Positions 45,828-56,251 of a DNA stretch of 64,000 nt are shown here, in pieces. The notes under the pieces were generated by a model. The model was not told the origin of the DNA. It made no database searches and saw nothing but the letters and a program-made list of their open reading frames with translations. Positions within the stretch are counted from its first letter, which is position 1. Each line of letters opens with the position of its first letter. This stretch comes from Leptospira haakeii (lineage in GTDB: Bacteria > Spirochaetota > Leptospiria > Leptospirales > Leptospiraceae): positions 1 through 64,000 of the forward strand of contig NZ_NPEG01000003.1 of the NCBI RefSeq assembly GCF_002812045.1, written 5' to 3'. A program made the translations under genes and the position numbers.

Positions 45828-45925
45828 CTGGCAGGACTAATTTCAGATGCCTATTTGGAACGGAAAGGAATTACTTTTGCTCTGTAAATGATTTCTATAA
45901 TTTGTAATAATCTAAAAAGAAGAAG

Positions 45926-45952
45926 GGGATCCAGGCTTTCCACCTGAATCCC
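45926..45952 (-). terminator. Hairpin after the desaturase gene
   Basis: On the minus strand, GGGAT-x-CAGG pairs with CCTG-x-ATCCC over a 7-base loop (one mismatch), followed by a CTTCTTCTTTTT tract. It lies 21 bases after the desaturase stop and separates it from the EamA gene. Confidence 0.55.
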
Positions 45953-45972
45953 ATACCAAAGAAGATTCTACA

Positions 45973-47043
45973 TTAAGCCGCCGCTAAGGTTTCCTCTTTC
46001 CCCAAACGATTTCCCCTGAAAATACTTCCGAAATCATTAAATCTGATCCCGTAACGTTTCATAGCAGGGTGAACAAAAGGTGCCACCGCTTGTCTGAGAT
46101 AAAAAGGCTGGTTCACTACGAAGTGATGTATTCCATGAGTGCTTCCAAAATTAAAACAGAATAGATGAAGAGGGAATAAGAACCAACGATTCAAAACCTG
46201 GGTTTGATCATGAAGTCCTTTTACATCTCCGTAATAATGCATATTAGAAGAAACAATCTGAATGCTTGTTTGTCTAATCCAGTTCGGGATTGTATAAACA
46301 ACTGCTGAAATATTCAAAAAATGACGGATAGTATCCAACCAAGCAGGAACTTCTACAGGTTTTCCTAATAATTCATTTCCAATATAGAAAAGATTAATGA
46401 ATAGGAAATTATACCAAAGATGAAAATAGATCACAAGATAAGGCCAACTGGATCGAGTGATCTCACTTCTTTTGAACTTAGGAGCCTCTCTGCGAAGAAC
46501 ATGAGATTGGAATAAGAAGGACATATTCCCGTCCATCATAGTGATAAAACGTTTTAATCCGAATTTCATCCCATTCCCGATCAAACGTTCCTCTATGTCT
46601 TCCTTATGACCGGATACTTTATGATGAAGAGTATGGATCATTCTTCTATACCAAGGACTTACGGTGTTTCCGCGAAAGATCCAAACCGTCCAGAACATGA
46701 AGTTTTGGATCTTTAGATTATCCTTATAATATAAATTGTGAATTAAGTCGTGCTCAACTTCATGAAGAATGGAGGCAAGAACCCCGTTCGCAACAATACA
46801 AGCCCAAGCAGGAATGATCCCTGCAATATATAATCCAGCGAACAGGATCATACCTGCTGCGGAACCTAAAGTGATAGCAAGGCCTAGTTGGTCTTGGTGT
46901 TTTAAGAATTCGAATTTACCACGTAACTTTCTGTCCCTGAATCGGATCCATTTCATGATCTTCTTACTTTTTTCTTTTTGGGACAATCTAGTATAAAGTT
47001 TGGTTGGAACCTGATACGTCTTTCTTTCTGCAATGGCGATCAT
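45973..47043 (-). CDS. Fatty acid desaturase
   Basis: The 356-residue protein (ATG 47043 with GGAGGAA upstream) is a membrane-bound di-iron desaturase. Three histidine boxes are present: HEVEHDLIHN, HTLHHKVSGH and THGIHHFVVN, with hydrophobic stretches between them. It likely introduces a double bond into membrane acyl chains in an oxygen-dependent way. It stands alone between the AraC regulator at 47202 and the EamA gene. A role for the neighbouring AraC regulator in its control is possible but unproven. Confidence 0.88.
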   Translation of the reverse strand: MIAIAERKTYQVPTKLYTRLSQKEKSKKIMKWIRFRDRKLRGKFEFLKHQDQLGLAITLGSAAGMILFAGLYIAGIIPAWACIVANGVLASILHEVEHDLIHNLYYKDNLKIQNFMFWTVWIFRGNTVSPWYRRMIHTLHHKVSGHKEDIEERLIGNGMKFGLKRFITMMDGNMSFLFQSHVLRREAPKFKRSEITRSSWPYLVIYFHLWYNFLFINLFYIGNELLGKPVEVPAWLDTIRHFLNISAVVYTIPNWIRQTSIQIVSSNMHYYGDVKGLHDQTQVLNRWFLFPLHLFCFNFGSTHGIHHFVVNQPFYLRQAVAPFVHPAMKRYGIRFNDFGSIFRGNRLGKEETLAAA

Positions 47044-47201
47044 CGGTTTCCTCCGTTTTTGTTTTCGGTTGTCCATATCTTACGGAAATTTTTGAAAACA
47101 GTCGTCTCAATTGATCGAATGCAACTGGGTATTTGGTCCCAATCTATAAATTTTTACTGGTTCTTTCGCGACTCCCCGTGATTAGTTTGGCAACAAACTA
47201 A

Positions 47202-48344
47202 TTAACTCCCTCTAAATTCGGAAGGAGTTTTGCCTGTATGTTTTTGGAATGCTCTATGAAATGAGGATTTGGTGGCGAATCCAACTTCGAATGCTATGTC
47301 CAAGATGGATCTGTCCGGTTCTTTTTGTAGAAGTTCACAAGCTTCCTTGATCCTATAATCATTCACAAACGCGGAGAAATTTTTACCGAGTTCTTGGTTG
47401 ATCAGTTCTGAAACCTGATGAGTAGAAAGTGCAAGTTCGTCAGCAAGATCTGCGAGCCCCAAGTTCTCATCCCTGTATAATTTTTCTTTTTCCATAAGTT
47501 GGGTAAGGCTGTCTCTGAGTGCGTGTCTATTCACTCCAGAGAGAAGGGAGCGTGCGTATTTTTGCCTGGTGGCCTGGCTCACTTCTTGGAGCACTTGGAA
47601 GAAGGCTGGCCGCTTGTGTCCGATCAGGTAGGCGAGACAAAGACTTATCCCCATCATTGAGGAGCAAGCCAGAAGGAAGATAGGCGACTTACTGGATAAA
47701 TAGACTGCACCGAACCCAAGATTCACGAATGTAGAAATTACCATGAATGCCAAGATCCTGGCGGTCCATTCCTCTTGTAGTACCTCCCACCTAAGTAGGT
47801 CGGAACTCCCTTTTAGGATGAGCAAAATATAGAAGACCAGGATTAGAATAGGAGAAGAAAGTAGGATTTCCCCCTCATTCCAGCCGGTTTCTTTCAAAAA
47901 AACCGATATCTTTTCAAGGATCCATTCTTGAGGAAGAAGGAACACTGCCAGAAAATATACAACCCAAACAAGACCCGGCAGAACTAGATGTTTCTTTTCT
48001 AATCCTAAATAGGAGACTCCTTCCGAGTCTCTGTCCTGGCTTACACTATGGATCCCGAATAGGATAGGGCCTACGGATGCGATAAGCGGGAATTGGATAA
48101 GAGAAATCCTGGGAAATTCTACATATAAACCGGAAACTAATAGAAGGAAGCTTCCTTGTATTAAGCCTAATATCAGGAAAATCAGGGCCAAAAGCCTGTT
48201 TAGAGCTGATTTATTCTCCATCACAAGCTGCCCAAAAGACATTAGAATTCCAAGTGCAGTTCCGAATTGGGTGATCGCCCAAAGGATTTGGAACCAAATC
48301 CCTGGATTGTAGTAACTAAGACTTCCCGTTGCATCTGGAGGCAT
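47202..48344 (-). CDS. Membrane-bound AraC-family regulator
   Basis: The product is 380 residues from ATG 48344. An upstream TTG at 48380 with AAGGGA is an alternative that adds 12 residues. About seven hydrophobic segments fill the first 230 residues. They are followed by a cytoplasmic AraC-type double helix-turn-helix: LADLADELALSTHQVSELIN and ILDIAFEVGFATKSSFHRAF, ending KTPSEFRGS. Such membrane-integrated AraC proteins combine sensing and DNA binding in one chain, here without a kinase. A TTGACA box at the start of the frame may be its promoter -35. The AAAACGATCGTTTT palindrome lies about 130 bases upstream. Confidence 0.82.
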   Translation of the reverse strand: MPPDATGSLSYYNPGIWFQILWAITQFGTALGILMSFGQLVMENKSALNRLLALIFLILGLIQGSFLLLVSGLYVEFPRISLIQFPLIASVGPILFGIHSVSQDRDSEGVSYLGLEKKHLVLPGLVWVVYFLAVFLLPQEWILEKISVFLKETGWNEGEILLSSPILILVFYILLILKGSSDLLRWEVLQEEWTARILAFMVISTFVNLGFGAVYLSSKSPIFLLACSSMMGISLCLAYLIGHKRPAFFQVLQEVSQATRQKYARSLLSGVNRHALRDSLTQLMEKEKLYRDENLGLADLADELALSTHQVSELINQELGKNFSAFVNDYRIKEACELLQKEPDRSILDIAFEVGFATKSSFHRAFQKHTGKTPSEFRGS

Positions 48345-48470
48345 GGCAGGGAGAATGAAAAAATCTGAGCAAGTTGTCAAGGATTCCCTTCGTGGTTTGG
48401 AGTCGTTCAGGCTGAGATGAATTTTGTAGTACCTTCTACAATTTAGAACAAAATCTAGAATAAATTTTAT

Positions 48471-48484
48471 AAAACGATCGTTTT
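48471..48484. promoter_or_regulatory. Perfect palindrome AAAACGATCGTTTT
   Basis: A 14-base perfect palindrome containing the AACGATCGTT core that reappears at 56340-56349. It lies between the divergent AraC and large-lipoprotein genes, and could be a binding site for a TetR-like or other dimeric regulator. Confidence 0.45.
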
Positions 48485-48611
48485 GTTTAACCCATCTCCC
48501 AAGGGATGGAAGGGTAGTTTCGTTTTTCGTAATATAGTTTTAATTCGAATAGACAAAATCGAAGTCTCAAAAGATAGATTGAGACCTTCATTCGAAAAAT
48601 GCTATATTGAA

Positions 48612-48623
48612 TAACGATTGTTA
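48612..48623. promoter_or_regulatory. TAACGATTGTTA element
   Basis: Near-palindrome with AATAAC/GTTATT arms around GATT (48610-48625), about 160 bases upstream of the first large lipoprotein. The same 12 bases occur at 58230-58241, and the perfect-palindrome form TAACGATCGTTA at 56339-56350. Confidence 0.4.
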
Positions 48624-48782
48624 TTTTAAAAAGAACCCAAAATCAGCCGGAAACTTTTTATAGAGCCTCGCTTATTTTTTTCCAAATGCGCCGGAAATAT
48701 AAGCCTGATATAAGCCCGCTTTATGTAGCGATCGCTATGCTGTCCACACTTGGAAAGAAACTGTTAGGATAAGCTAATAGAT

Positions 48783-51700
48783 ATGAATATAAAGAAAGCA
48801 CACATTCTTTTCTCGCTTTGTTTGGCTCTGGGGATGGGCTGTCAGGCAGGTGGAGAGAAAACAAGCGCGGATACTTTTTACGATAATATCGATTATAAGG
48901 GAATTCGCCTTTTCAATTTGTTTGATGATTATCCTTCCATCAAATCAGGTTTCCAAAGTTTAGAACCTATCAGTTTTAATCTTAAATTAGAATCTTCTAT
49001 GACTATTCCTTACAGAGAGGATATCGTAGGATTCTTAAGGGTTTCCGGAGATCTACTTCTTAAGCCGGAAGCTCATGTGCGTCAGTCTCTCATTAGAGTT
49101 CATTCTCTTTTAGATCGTATAGAGAACGCGCCGAATAACGCATTCGATACACTTCAACCTTGGTTGGAAGCATTACGCAATTATCGTAAACCTGTACTTC
49201 GTAATATGGCACCGCTTAGCCAGACTGCGTTGAAATACATGTATACTACTTATTCCAAAGAAACTATGGAAACCAAATTTAAAGAGGTTTCTACAATATT
49301 AAAAGATCCTGAAATTAAGATCCTTTTTGTGGAATTGGAAGATGTACTAGACAAGGCAATCAATCAAAACGCGAATGCGAAAGCGGCGATTAAAGGATTA
49401 CTCCAAGGGATGGTGGATCCTTCTCTCATTGCTGACAGAGTAATGAAAGAAAAGTTGATTCAGATGATATCTGCGGTAGGAAAGTCGTTTCGCCAAAGAG
49501 CAGGTTTTAGTGATGCTAAATCATCCGAAACAGTTCTGAAAAATCTAGTAGTTAATTTAGAGAATTATTATACTGCGGCTACTCCCGTTTTGCCTGGGGA
49601 TAATGACCCGAGCGATGACGATTATACTTTATATTCTGATCCTAGTTTTGCTGATTATCGGGATGCTACATATCCTGCGGAGCTTTCTTCCATTTTATCT
49701 GAGTCTTTTCGCTATCTGAGACCAATGCTTGGGAAGGGTGGAAACTTTACTGCAGATCCGAATGTTCTTCTCTCCTTAGAAATGGCGAAAAATTTCGCAA
49801 AGTTTGATTTCGCAACAAGCATTACTGGTGTGGATCACTCTTTAAGAGAATTAATCAGATTAGACGCAAACGGTTTGGACAGATCCAATCCAGCGAACAT
49901 CACTAGCAGTCCAATTACCGCTCTTGAATCTTTGATGTTCATTCTGACTTTGTCGGATGTTTACGGATATCGTTGGGCAAATCTTAGTGATAACACTACG
50001 AAAGCATTAGAAACGAACGGTTCGAATGGCGGCCCGATGACCGGAGGAGTGCTTACTGTAGGTGATAGTATTCATTCTATGAATTCTGCAATGACCGGAT
50101 CGATCGGGATTAAGGAATTCATGAAGCAAAGTGCGAATGACGGAGCCGTTTTTAAAAACGGGGACGCAAGTACTCCTACCGCTTTGACGATCGGGTTGAA
50201 TACCCCCACTTTAACTTTGTTAGAGGCTCCGGACCCAAACATCATCCCTGCTGCGAACGATGCAGTTTATACTAAAACAATTCCATTTATCATGAAATTG
50301 ATCCGGACAATTTTGATTTCCGGAGGCGGGCCATATTATAATAAAAACCGCACAGACTCGAATGGAAACGTATATACCATCGATGGAAAACTTTATAAAG
50401 ATTCGAACGGAATAGATCAGATTTATAAAGAATCTTGGAATTCTTCTGAATATAGGATCAAAGTATCCAATACTGCAAGCGGTTCTTGTAGTGGTGGAAC
50501 AATTTGTAAATGGGTAGGTCCTGGAGGAAGAGAAACAAATGCGGTTGTTGCAAATAACTCTTTCACTCCGGTTGCCTCAGGAGTAAATGCTTCCGGCGCG
50601 AAAGGATGGAGCATCCCAGTTTGGGAAATTGCAAAAGATAACGCTACTGAAAGAGCTGTAAATACCGACGAAGAAGCCATCTATAAGAACTTCCAGTGGC
50701 TACTTCATGAAAAACGTATGGTAGCTGTGATCCCTCTTCGTGCCTCCTTGGGCAATGGAGTTCCTTACAAAATGGCTGCTTTTGTGACTGTGATTGCAAA
50801 CGGGTTGACTGGTTTGATGAATGCAAGACCGGTTTTAGCTAGCGGAACAAATTGTTCAGACAATCTGAATGCGATTTGGAAAATTAAAAATGCATTCTTA
50901 AAACCTGGATGTGCAACTCCAGCAAGTAAGCCTGACTTTAAGACTCCTGGGGTGCCAATTCTTCAAGAAAATTTTTCAGATGTTCCCGGTGATAGTCTAT
51001 TCTACTTAGAGGCTTGGGATTATGGCACCAGCGGAACTGGGCCTCTTACATTCAATAGCTTAGGAGATGCTTCCGTATATAGTATCTTCTATCCGGATCC
51101 GGACGGGTACGGTGTTCTACCTCAGGTAATTGCAGCAAACTTTGCTGTTATGGAAAGATTATCCTTTTTGACTCCGGACAAAATTTTACCTTCCGGACCA
51201 AACGTTGCTCTATATGGAAAATCGGTAGATGAATCTTGGGAGCAAAGGAATAGACTTCTACCTTTGATACTTTCCCTTGCATGGACTCTAGATGATCAAG
51301 CAAGTCCAAGCTTAAATAAAAACCCGTTCCAAATTTTAACCGGATTGAGTGCGGCTTTAACTAGACCTTTACTTGCTCGTATCCAAGATCCTTCATCAAG
51401 TACCCCGGGTACTACGATCGATGTTGTAAAAACAGTCAATGTTGATTCTGATATCAGAAGTAACTCCTCCACTGAAGGAGAGTATTTCTTCCGTTATTTG
51501 GATCCAATCTCGAGTAAACCAGTACGTTCTCCTCTTTCTATCCTCGCAGAAAATGAAAGAAGATACCAAGACGGTCTTTTGAATCTAATTTCAAGAACGG
51601 ATCTTTTAAGCACTTTCGTACAAATGCTGGCTGAAATGGGAAAACCGGAAAGAGCAAGCGGAGCTCAAATTACTTTCCAGGCGATCGCAGATTTGATGGG

Positions 51701-52406
51701 TGAGATAAAACTTTCGAACGAAAGTCCTACTGCTATTCAATTTAATCTGCAAGGATATCTGGGTGAGATCCGAGATATGGTAGCTGCTTTCCCTGATTCG
51801 AGAGTTACCAATATTTATGATCCTGAATGGGATAGGTTGGGGGTATGGGCAGTCCGTATCCGAGATTATTTTGATCCGGATTCTGTTTATAGTCTTATCT
51901 CAACCTTGGATTTTTCTATGGATATGATCATAGACAATGTTCCTACAAACGCTCAATTGACCTCTGTCGTTGATCTTTTGGGAGGACTTGTTCGTGATAA
52001 TACCAACACCCAGGATTATTTAATTACGAATTTATTAAGCGTAGATACGGCCGACTTGGCACAAGTTTCCGCACCTTACGGAAGAAGCACCGTGGGAGTG
52101 TTGATGGGAATCGTTAAGACTGGAGAATTCTATACTTACTTAGAAACGGATATGAGAAGTCCGTATTCACTCAAATCCATATTCAAAGATGCCAAAAGAC
52201 TTTTGGTGTCGGACATGATACAAACACAAAGAGAAGACGAAAGCTCACTGATCTATACGGCAGGAGTGTTGATGGGTATTTTTGCGGATCTTGCTTCAAC
52301 GGGTAAAAAACAATTCCCGGATGGGTTCGTATTCTACGACAGATTTAACGAAGATGAAAACTCTGACACCTATTGGGATAGGTTCGTTACGGTATTCACC
52401 CGGTGA
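48783..52406 (+). CDS. Very large lipoprotein, first of an overlapping pair
   Basis: The 1207-residue protein has a lipobox signal (LFSLCLALGMGC, Cys20). No common domain was recognised. The first 250 residues look helical (many Leu/Ile/Lys heptads such as LEDVLDKAINQNANAKAAIK). The middle has Gly/Asn/Thr-rich beta-like stretches and a cysteine pair (GSCSGGTICKW). The end is again helical. Its stop lies inside the ribosome-binding region of the next gene (6-base gap to ATG 52412), so translation is coupled. Envelope localisation is likely; function unknown. Similar giant paired lipoproteins are known to me only as hypothetical Leptospira proteins. Confidence 0.8.
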   Translation: MNIKKAHILFSLCLALGMGCQAGGEKTSADTFYDNIDYKGIRLFNLFDDYPSIKSGFQSLEPISFNLKLESSMTIPYREDIVGFLRVSGDLLLKPEAHVRQSLIRVHSLLDRIENAPNNAFDTLQPWLEALRNYRKPVLRNMAPLSQTALKYMYTTYSKETMETKFKEVSTILKDPEIKILFVELEDVLDKAINQNANAKAAIKGLLQGMVDPSLIADRVMKEKLIQMISAVGKSFRQRAGFSDAKSSETVLKNLVVNLENYYTAATPVLPGDNDPSDDDYTLYSDPSFADYRDATYPAELSSILSESFRYLRPMLGKGGNFTADPNVLLSLEMAKNFAKFDFATSITGVDHSLRELIRLDANGLDRSNPANITSSPITALESLMFILTLSDVYGYRWANLSDNTTKALETNGSNGGPMTGGVLTVGDSIHSMNSAMTGSIGIKEFMKQSANDGAVFKNGDASTPTALTIGLNTPTLTLLEAPDPNIIPAANDAVYTKTIPFIMKLIRTILISGGGPYYNKNRTDSNGNVYTIDGKLYKDSNGIDQIYKESWNSSEYRIKVSNTASGSCSGGTICKWVGPGGRETNAVVANNSFTPVASGVNASGAKGWSIPVWEIAKDNATERAVNTDEEAIYKNFQWLLHEKRMVAVIPLRASLGNGVPYKMAAFVTVIANGLTGLMNARPVLASGTNCSDNLNAIWKIKNAFLKPGCATPASKPDFKTPGVPILQENFSDVPGDSLFYLEAWDYGTSGTGPLTFNSLGDASVYSIFYPDPDGYGVLPQVIAANFAVMERLSFLTPDKILPSGPNVALYGKSVDESWEQRNRLLPLILSLAWTLDDQASPSLNKNPFQILTGLSAALTRPLLARIQDPSSSTPGTTIDVVKTVNVDSDIRSNSSTEGEYFFRYLDPISSKPVRSPLSILAENERRYQDGLLNLISRTDLLSTFVQMLAEMGKPERASGAQITFQAIADLMGEIKLSNESPTAIQFNLQGYLGEIRDMVAAFPDSRVTNIYDPEWDRLGVWAVRIRDYFDPDSVYSLISTLDFSMDMIIDNVPTNAQLTSVVDLLGGLVRDNTNTQDYLITNLLSVDTADLAQVSAPYGRSTVGVLMGIVKTGEFYTYLETDMRSPYSLKSIFKDAKRLLVSDMIQTQREDESSLIYTAGVLMGIFADLASTGKKQFPDGFVFYDRFNEDENSDTYWDRFVTVFTR

Positions 52407-52411
52407 GAATA

Positions 52412-55400
52412 ATGAAGAGAATTTTTTTGGGAAAAATGAGTCGAGGGCTGGAAATGAATCTGAAAAATATAAAAATTTCTAATGTCGATAAGGGAATCAA
52501 ACTCGTAATCCTTTCTATTTTGTGGGCTGTAGTTTTAGGATGTAGCCCGGAGAAAATGAAAGGATTTGCAATGTCGGATGTTTTCGACTTGGGATTCTTT
52601 TCAGGGGGAAGGATATTTGATGCTAATCCTAATCTTCAACCTCCGTATAACAGTGTGGACAATGATACCGCTGTTCTTCCGGTAGATTTCGGCTCTAGCA
52701 GTCCTCAGGCTACCTTATTCATTAATTCTGTTGAGAACGTGGATAGATACAAGGAATTAGAGATCCGCTTTTCTCACCCAATGAATAAAACCACAGTAGA
52801 GCAAAATTTTGCGATTACTGGGAATTCAGGGAATCTGATCGGACCTAATCCTGGTGGAGAATTTTACTGGAAAAGTCCTCAAAGGCTATTTTTTAACCCA
52901 TATCGTGAATTAAAACCTACAGAGACCTATACTCTTACTATTAATCCGAATGCAGCTACCATTGCTGGAGTTTCTTTAGAAAATTATAATATTAGTTTTA
53001 GAACGACTGCGGATTATAGTTTGACTAATAAAATTACTCAAGGAAGTCAATATACTCTCAATGGATCGAATGATATGACATTCGATCAGTCTGCTGCATT
53101 ACAATTGGCTTCAAATTATGTAAATCCGGTAGTAGGTGAGAATTATATCCAATCAGTTTCTTTAAAAAAGATTGGTTCTACTAATTCTCAGGATATTTGT
53201 ACCACTCCTCCTTGCTCAATGAGTGCTACAATTTCCTTGAACTTAAATACTTCTCAGGTCCCTCCTACTGTCGGTGGGAATACCTACTACTACGAGATCA
53301 TTACTGCCAACGGAAAAACTTTCCGTAAGTATTTCAGCTTTAACTACGGTAAATTAGAGAATGCGAACGGCGTTCTTCCTTACGTAGCAAACGGTGTGAT
53401 GGATGAGGCTCAGATGCTCCCATTCTTAGGAAAAGCCATCCAGAAATATACCACAGGCGCTTTCAAAGTAAAAGATTCAACCGGAATACCTCGTACCTTC
53501 CAGGAATTCTTATTAGGAATGCCCGATTTTCCTAAGAAAAAATTCTTCGAGAACAATGCTTGGACTATCGGTGAAGCTTGTATGAGACAAGACGGTAAGA
53601 TGTCCGGTAATGCGAACGAAGCTGCCTTTAAAGATTTCGAATATATTCCTGTATTCGGAGCTAAATCAGGCGGTGCAGGAAGGGGATATTGTTGGGTAAG
53701 ACACCCTGATTGTGTTACGGATAACGGACCTCCTTATCACCCTAAAAAACGAAATGGGATCGATAGAGACCAATGGTGGAATATATACAATAGTAATAAT
53801 TGTGGCCAAAACCAGAATAACGCGAATTACCCTCAAGCTTGTAAGAATTTATTCCATTGGGGTGAGGCTGCTTGGAGTCTTTGTCATTATCCTACCGACG
53901 TAAAAACCTATAAAAACGGCGGATATACTTCTACAGTATTCTCTACATTCGGTAGACCGGAAGGAGATATTACATCAGCCGGAGAAGACTTATTAGATTG
54001 TGCGTTCCCTGCATGTTTCTTCGATTCATATCATATCGAAAAAATAGCTCCGGGACCATTCTCTAAATATAGCGCTATCTTAAACGTAGCATCCGGTGGA
54101 ATTGCGGACGGAAGTGCAGCGATCACATTAGACGTATACGTAACGGACATGAGACTTCCTAAGATGGTTCGTTGTGGATCGAATAACGCAACTCATGGTT
54201 GTGCCGCAGGGACTGGGACCCAATTAGGAAACGTTGTTGCAGACTTAAAAGTGAACCCCGGTTCTGGAGGAGTAAATCCTGGCTTAGGTTTGGATCTAAA
54301 ATCCAGATATACAGAAGTGGATCTTTTAGTCGTGTCTCGTTTTGAGGACTGGTATGGAGCATTTAACGGACCAGGAGCATTGCTTGTATTCAGAACAACT
54401 GCTAAGTTGAACTGGGATCCAGCAGTAGAAGGAGTTTTGAACCCAGCAGGTTATGATTGGAACGACGTAAAACTTTCTAAACCCCGTTTGGCTTTAGCTC
54501 GTACTCGTAATAATATGACAGTGACTTCGGACGGTTTGATCAATATGACCGTTAGGACTCCATTCACTGTGAATGACGATTTCTTCCCTGATAATCCTAG
54601 TATTGCACAGATACTTTCGAATACGAATAACTTCTTCATTCGCCCATGGGCAAACCCTTTGCATATGTCTTTAGCAGGTTTATATCCTGGAGAAGATACT
54701 TCTGACTTCATGTATACAGCTCCAATGACTTACATTCATGGTAGTGAAGGTTTCAACACTATCATCGAAGCTCTCGTAGGTAGAGAAGAGTTGAGTAATA
54801 TGGCGAACCTAACTGTAGACCAAGTAAAACAGATCATCACTCAGTATATGCTTAGGGATATCGTACAAAGGATTGCACCAAACGTTCTGAACTCTGTAAT
54901 TGCGGATTTAAGAGATACTGGGGTTACGATTACTTTACCAAGTTATCTTCCTCCACCTCTTGGAAACTTCCCGTTAACAGTGAAGTTTAAACTGAATACG
55001 GATGCTTCTATCAAACATGATGGAACTAATAAAGGTCTTGTGACTTCTTTGGACTTCGCGTTTACAAGTGGTTATAACCCACCAGCCGGACTAAGGACCC
55101 AGTCCGGAAAAACCGGAATGGTTACGACCAGGACTTGGACTGCTGCGAATCCACCTCCTTCTACATATCAGTTCAGCCAATCCGCTGCGAACCCTGGATT
55201 CTTGATATCCATGCACACTGATACAATTTCTCAGGCTGCATTCCATTTATGGCAGAGAAGGGGATTGGATATCGTTTTGAATAAGGCATTCATCGATGGA
55301 ATGAACGCTTTTGCAGGTGCGGACCCACTATTTGCGTTAACCACTTCTTTCTTAAAAGCTTCTCCTTTGGTTACGATCCTCGTGCCAGGAAGAAACAAAT

Positions 55401-56125
55401 TACAAGGTCTAAATGGTTCTAACGCAATTGCGCCTCCGGTAAAATCTTATGATGATATCGATATGGTGATGTCTCCGATCCATGCTCCTAACGTGAAGTT
55501 CAAACCTATGACTTCCGCTGGAGTACCTAAGATGAGATTGTATTTCACTGAAATGCAATTACAGATCGTTGCTAAAAAACCGACTTCTTGCACAGGGCTT
55601 GTGGATACCGAACTTACCGAATGCCAAGCGGATACAAGAGCGAACGGTTACCAACAAACTCTTGGAACAGTTAGGATCAGTTTTGCTGCAGATGCAGACT
55701 TCCGTTTCAAAATGTTCTCTAACCCGACCAATAACCCTGCGTTTGCTAACTTGAATGCACTTCAGGTGATCTTAGATCCGGTGAATAACTTGGATTATGC
55801 AGTAGAAGTTTTGGAAGGGCAAACTTACAATCCATTCGGTTTGGATCCTGAAGGTATTAAGTCGGTGATCGCTCCGTTAGTCACCACTCTGGTAATTCCA
55901 ATGGTAAACAGTATTATGAAAGAGATACCTATGCCTCCGGATATCACATTCCCTAAATTGATCAACCCTGCAGGAACTCAATCCTGTGCGATCAGTGCGA
56001 AGAGTGATAAGGTACAATTCTTCACCTTGAATACTCCTCAAGTTGCGGATCCGTATCTGTTAGGAGGAATGAGATTTGTAGGACAGGCTGTAACAGATCC
56101 TGCATCTCTGATTGTCTGCCCTTAA
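52412..56125 (+). CDS. Very large lipoprotein with Ig-like domain and possible TULIP-like lipid-binding C-terminus
   Basis: The 1237-residue product (ATG 52412; GTG 52403 and later ATGs are alternatives) has a signal ending VVLGC. An SbsA-type Ig-like domain follows (about 85-205, LEIRFSHPMNKTTVEQNFAI then LTINPNAATIAG). A cysteine-rich region lies at about 385-545 (GRGYCWVRHPDC, NSNNCGQNQNN). The last 450 residues look like a lipid-binding fold: FHLWQRRGLDIVLNKAF, VKFKPMTSAGVPKMRLYFTE and IAPLVTTLVIPMVNSIMKEI resemble repeats of BPI/TULIP proteins. It is coupled to the upstream lipoprotein and ends at a strong terminator. Confidence 0.78.
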   Translation: MKRIFLGKMSRGLEMNLKNIKISNVDKGIKLVILSILWAVVLGCSPEKMKGFAMSDVFDLGFFSGGRIFDANPNLQPPYNSVDNDTAVLPVDFGSSSPQATLFINSVENVDRYKELEIRFSHPMNKTTVEQNFAITGNSGNLIGPNPGGEFYWKSPQRLFFNPYRELKPTETYTLTINPNAATIAGVSLENYNISFRTTADYSLTNKITQGSQYTLNGSNDMTFDQSAALQLASNYVNPVVGENYIQSVSLKKIGSTNSQDICTTPPCSMSATISLNLNTSQVPPTVGGNTYYYEIITANGKTFRKYFSFNYGKLENANGVLPYVANGVMDEAQMLPFLGKAIQKYTTGAFKVKDSTGIPRTFQEFLLGMPDFPKKKFFENNAWTIGEACMRQDGKMSGNANEAAFKDFEYIPVFGAKSGGAGRGYCWVRHPDCVTDNGPPYHPKKRNGIDRDQWWNIYNSNNCGQNQNNANYPQACKNLFHWGEAAWSLCHYPTDVKTYKNGGYTSTVFSTFGRPEGDITSAGEDLLDCAFPACFFDSYHIEKIAPGPFSKYSAILNVASGGIADGSAAITLDVYVTDMRLPKMVRCGSNNATHGCAAGTGTQLGNVVADLKVNPGSGGVNPGLGLDLKSRYTEVDLLVVSRFEDWYGAFNGPGALLVFRTTAKLNWDPAVEGVLNPAGYDWNDVKLSKPRLALARTRNNMTVTSDGLINMTVRTPFTVNDDFFPDNPSIAQILSNTNNFFIRPWANPLHMSLAGLYPGEDTSDFMYTAPMTYIHGSEGFNTIIEALVGREELSNMANLTVDQVKQIITQYMLRDIVQRIAPNVLNSVIADLRDTGVTITLPSYLPPPLGNFPLTVKFKLNTDASIKHDGTNKGLVTSLDFAFTSGYNPPAGLRTQSGKTGMVTTRTWTAANPPPSTYQFSQSAANPGFLISMHTDTISQAAFHLWQRRGLDIVLNKAFIDGMNAFAGADPLFALTTSFLKASPLVTILVPGRNKLQGLNGSNAIAPPVKSYDDIDMVMSPIHAPNVKFKPMTSAGVPKMRLYFTEMQLQIVAKKPTSCTGLVDTELTECQADTRANGYQQTLGTVRISFAADADFRFKMFSNPTNNPAFANLNALQVILDPVNNLDYAVEVLEGQTYNPFGLDPEGIKSVIAPLVTTLVIPMVNSIMKEIPMPPDITFPKLINPAGTQSCAISAKSDKVQFFTLNTPQVADPYLLGGMRFVGQAVTDPASLIVCP

Positions 56126-56163
56126 ATACTCCTAGCTATTTCGAAAAACTAGATGTCGAAATG

Positions 56164-56196
56164 ACCGAAAGGGTTTTCCCCTTTCGGTTTTTTTTT
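56164..56196 (+). terminator. Strong rho-independent terminator
   Basis: ACCGAAAGGG and CCCTTTCGGT pair in a 10-base-pair stem with a 5-base loop, followed by nine T residues. It ends the operon of the two large lipoproteins. Confidence 0.85.
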
Positions 56197-56233
56197 AAGG
56201 AGCTTCTCGGATTACTAAATTAGAAAAAGCTTA

Positions 56234-56251
56234 TGAGTGAGTCTTCACTCA
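56234..56251. promoter_or_regulatory. Inverted repeat TGAGTGA-N4-TCACTCA
   Basis: Perfect 7-base arms with a 4-base spacer, about 240 bases upstream of the SARP-type gene. It is an operator-like symmetric site of TetR style. Besides this and the TAACGATCGTTA palindrome, the 56197-56491 gap holds no gene that I recognise. Confidence 0.4.

Larger units (their letters stand above)
48381..48782. other. Long intergenic region with palindromes, upstream of the large lipoproteins
   Basis: No gene is seen in about 400 bases. It contains the AACGATCGTT-type sites listed separately, and an inverted repeat GTCTCAA (48564-48570) / TTGAGAC (48579-48585) that could be a hairpin or an operator. It is a divergent regulatory region between the membrane AraC gene and the large lipoprotein operon. 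Confidence 0.55.
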
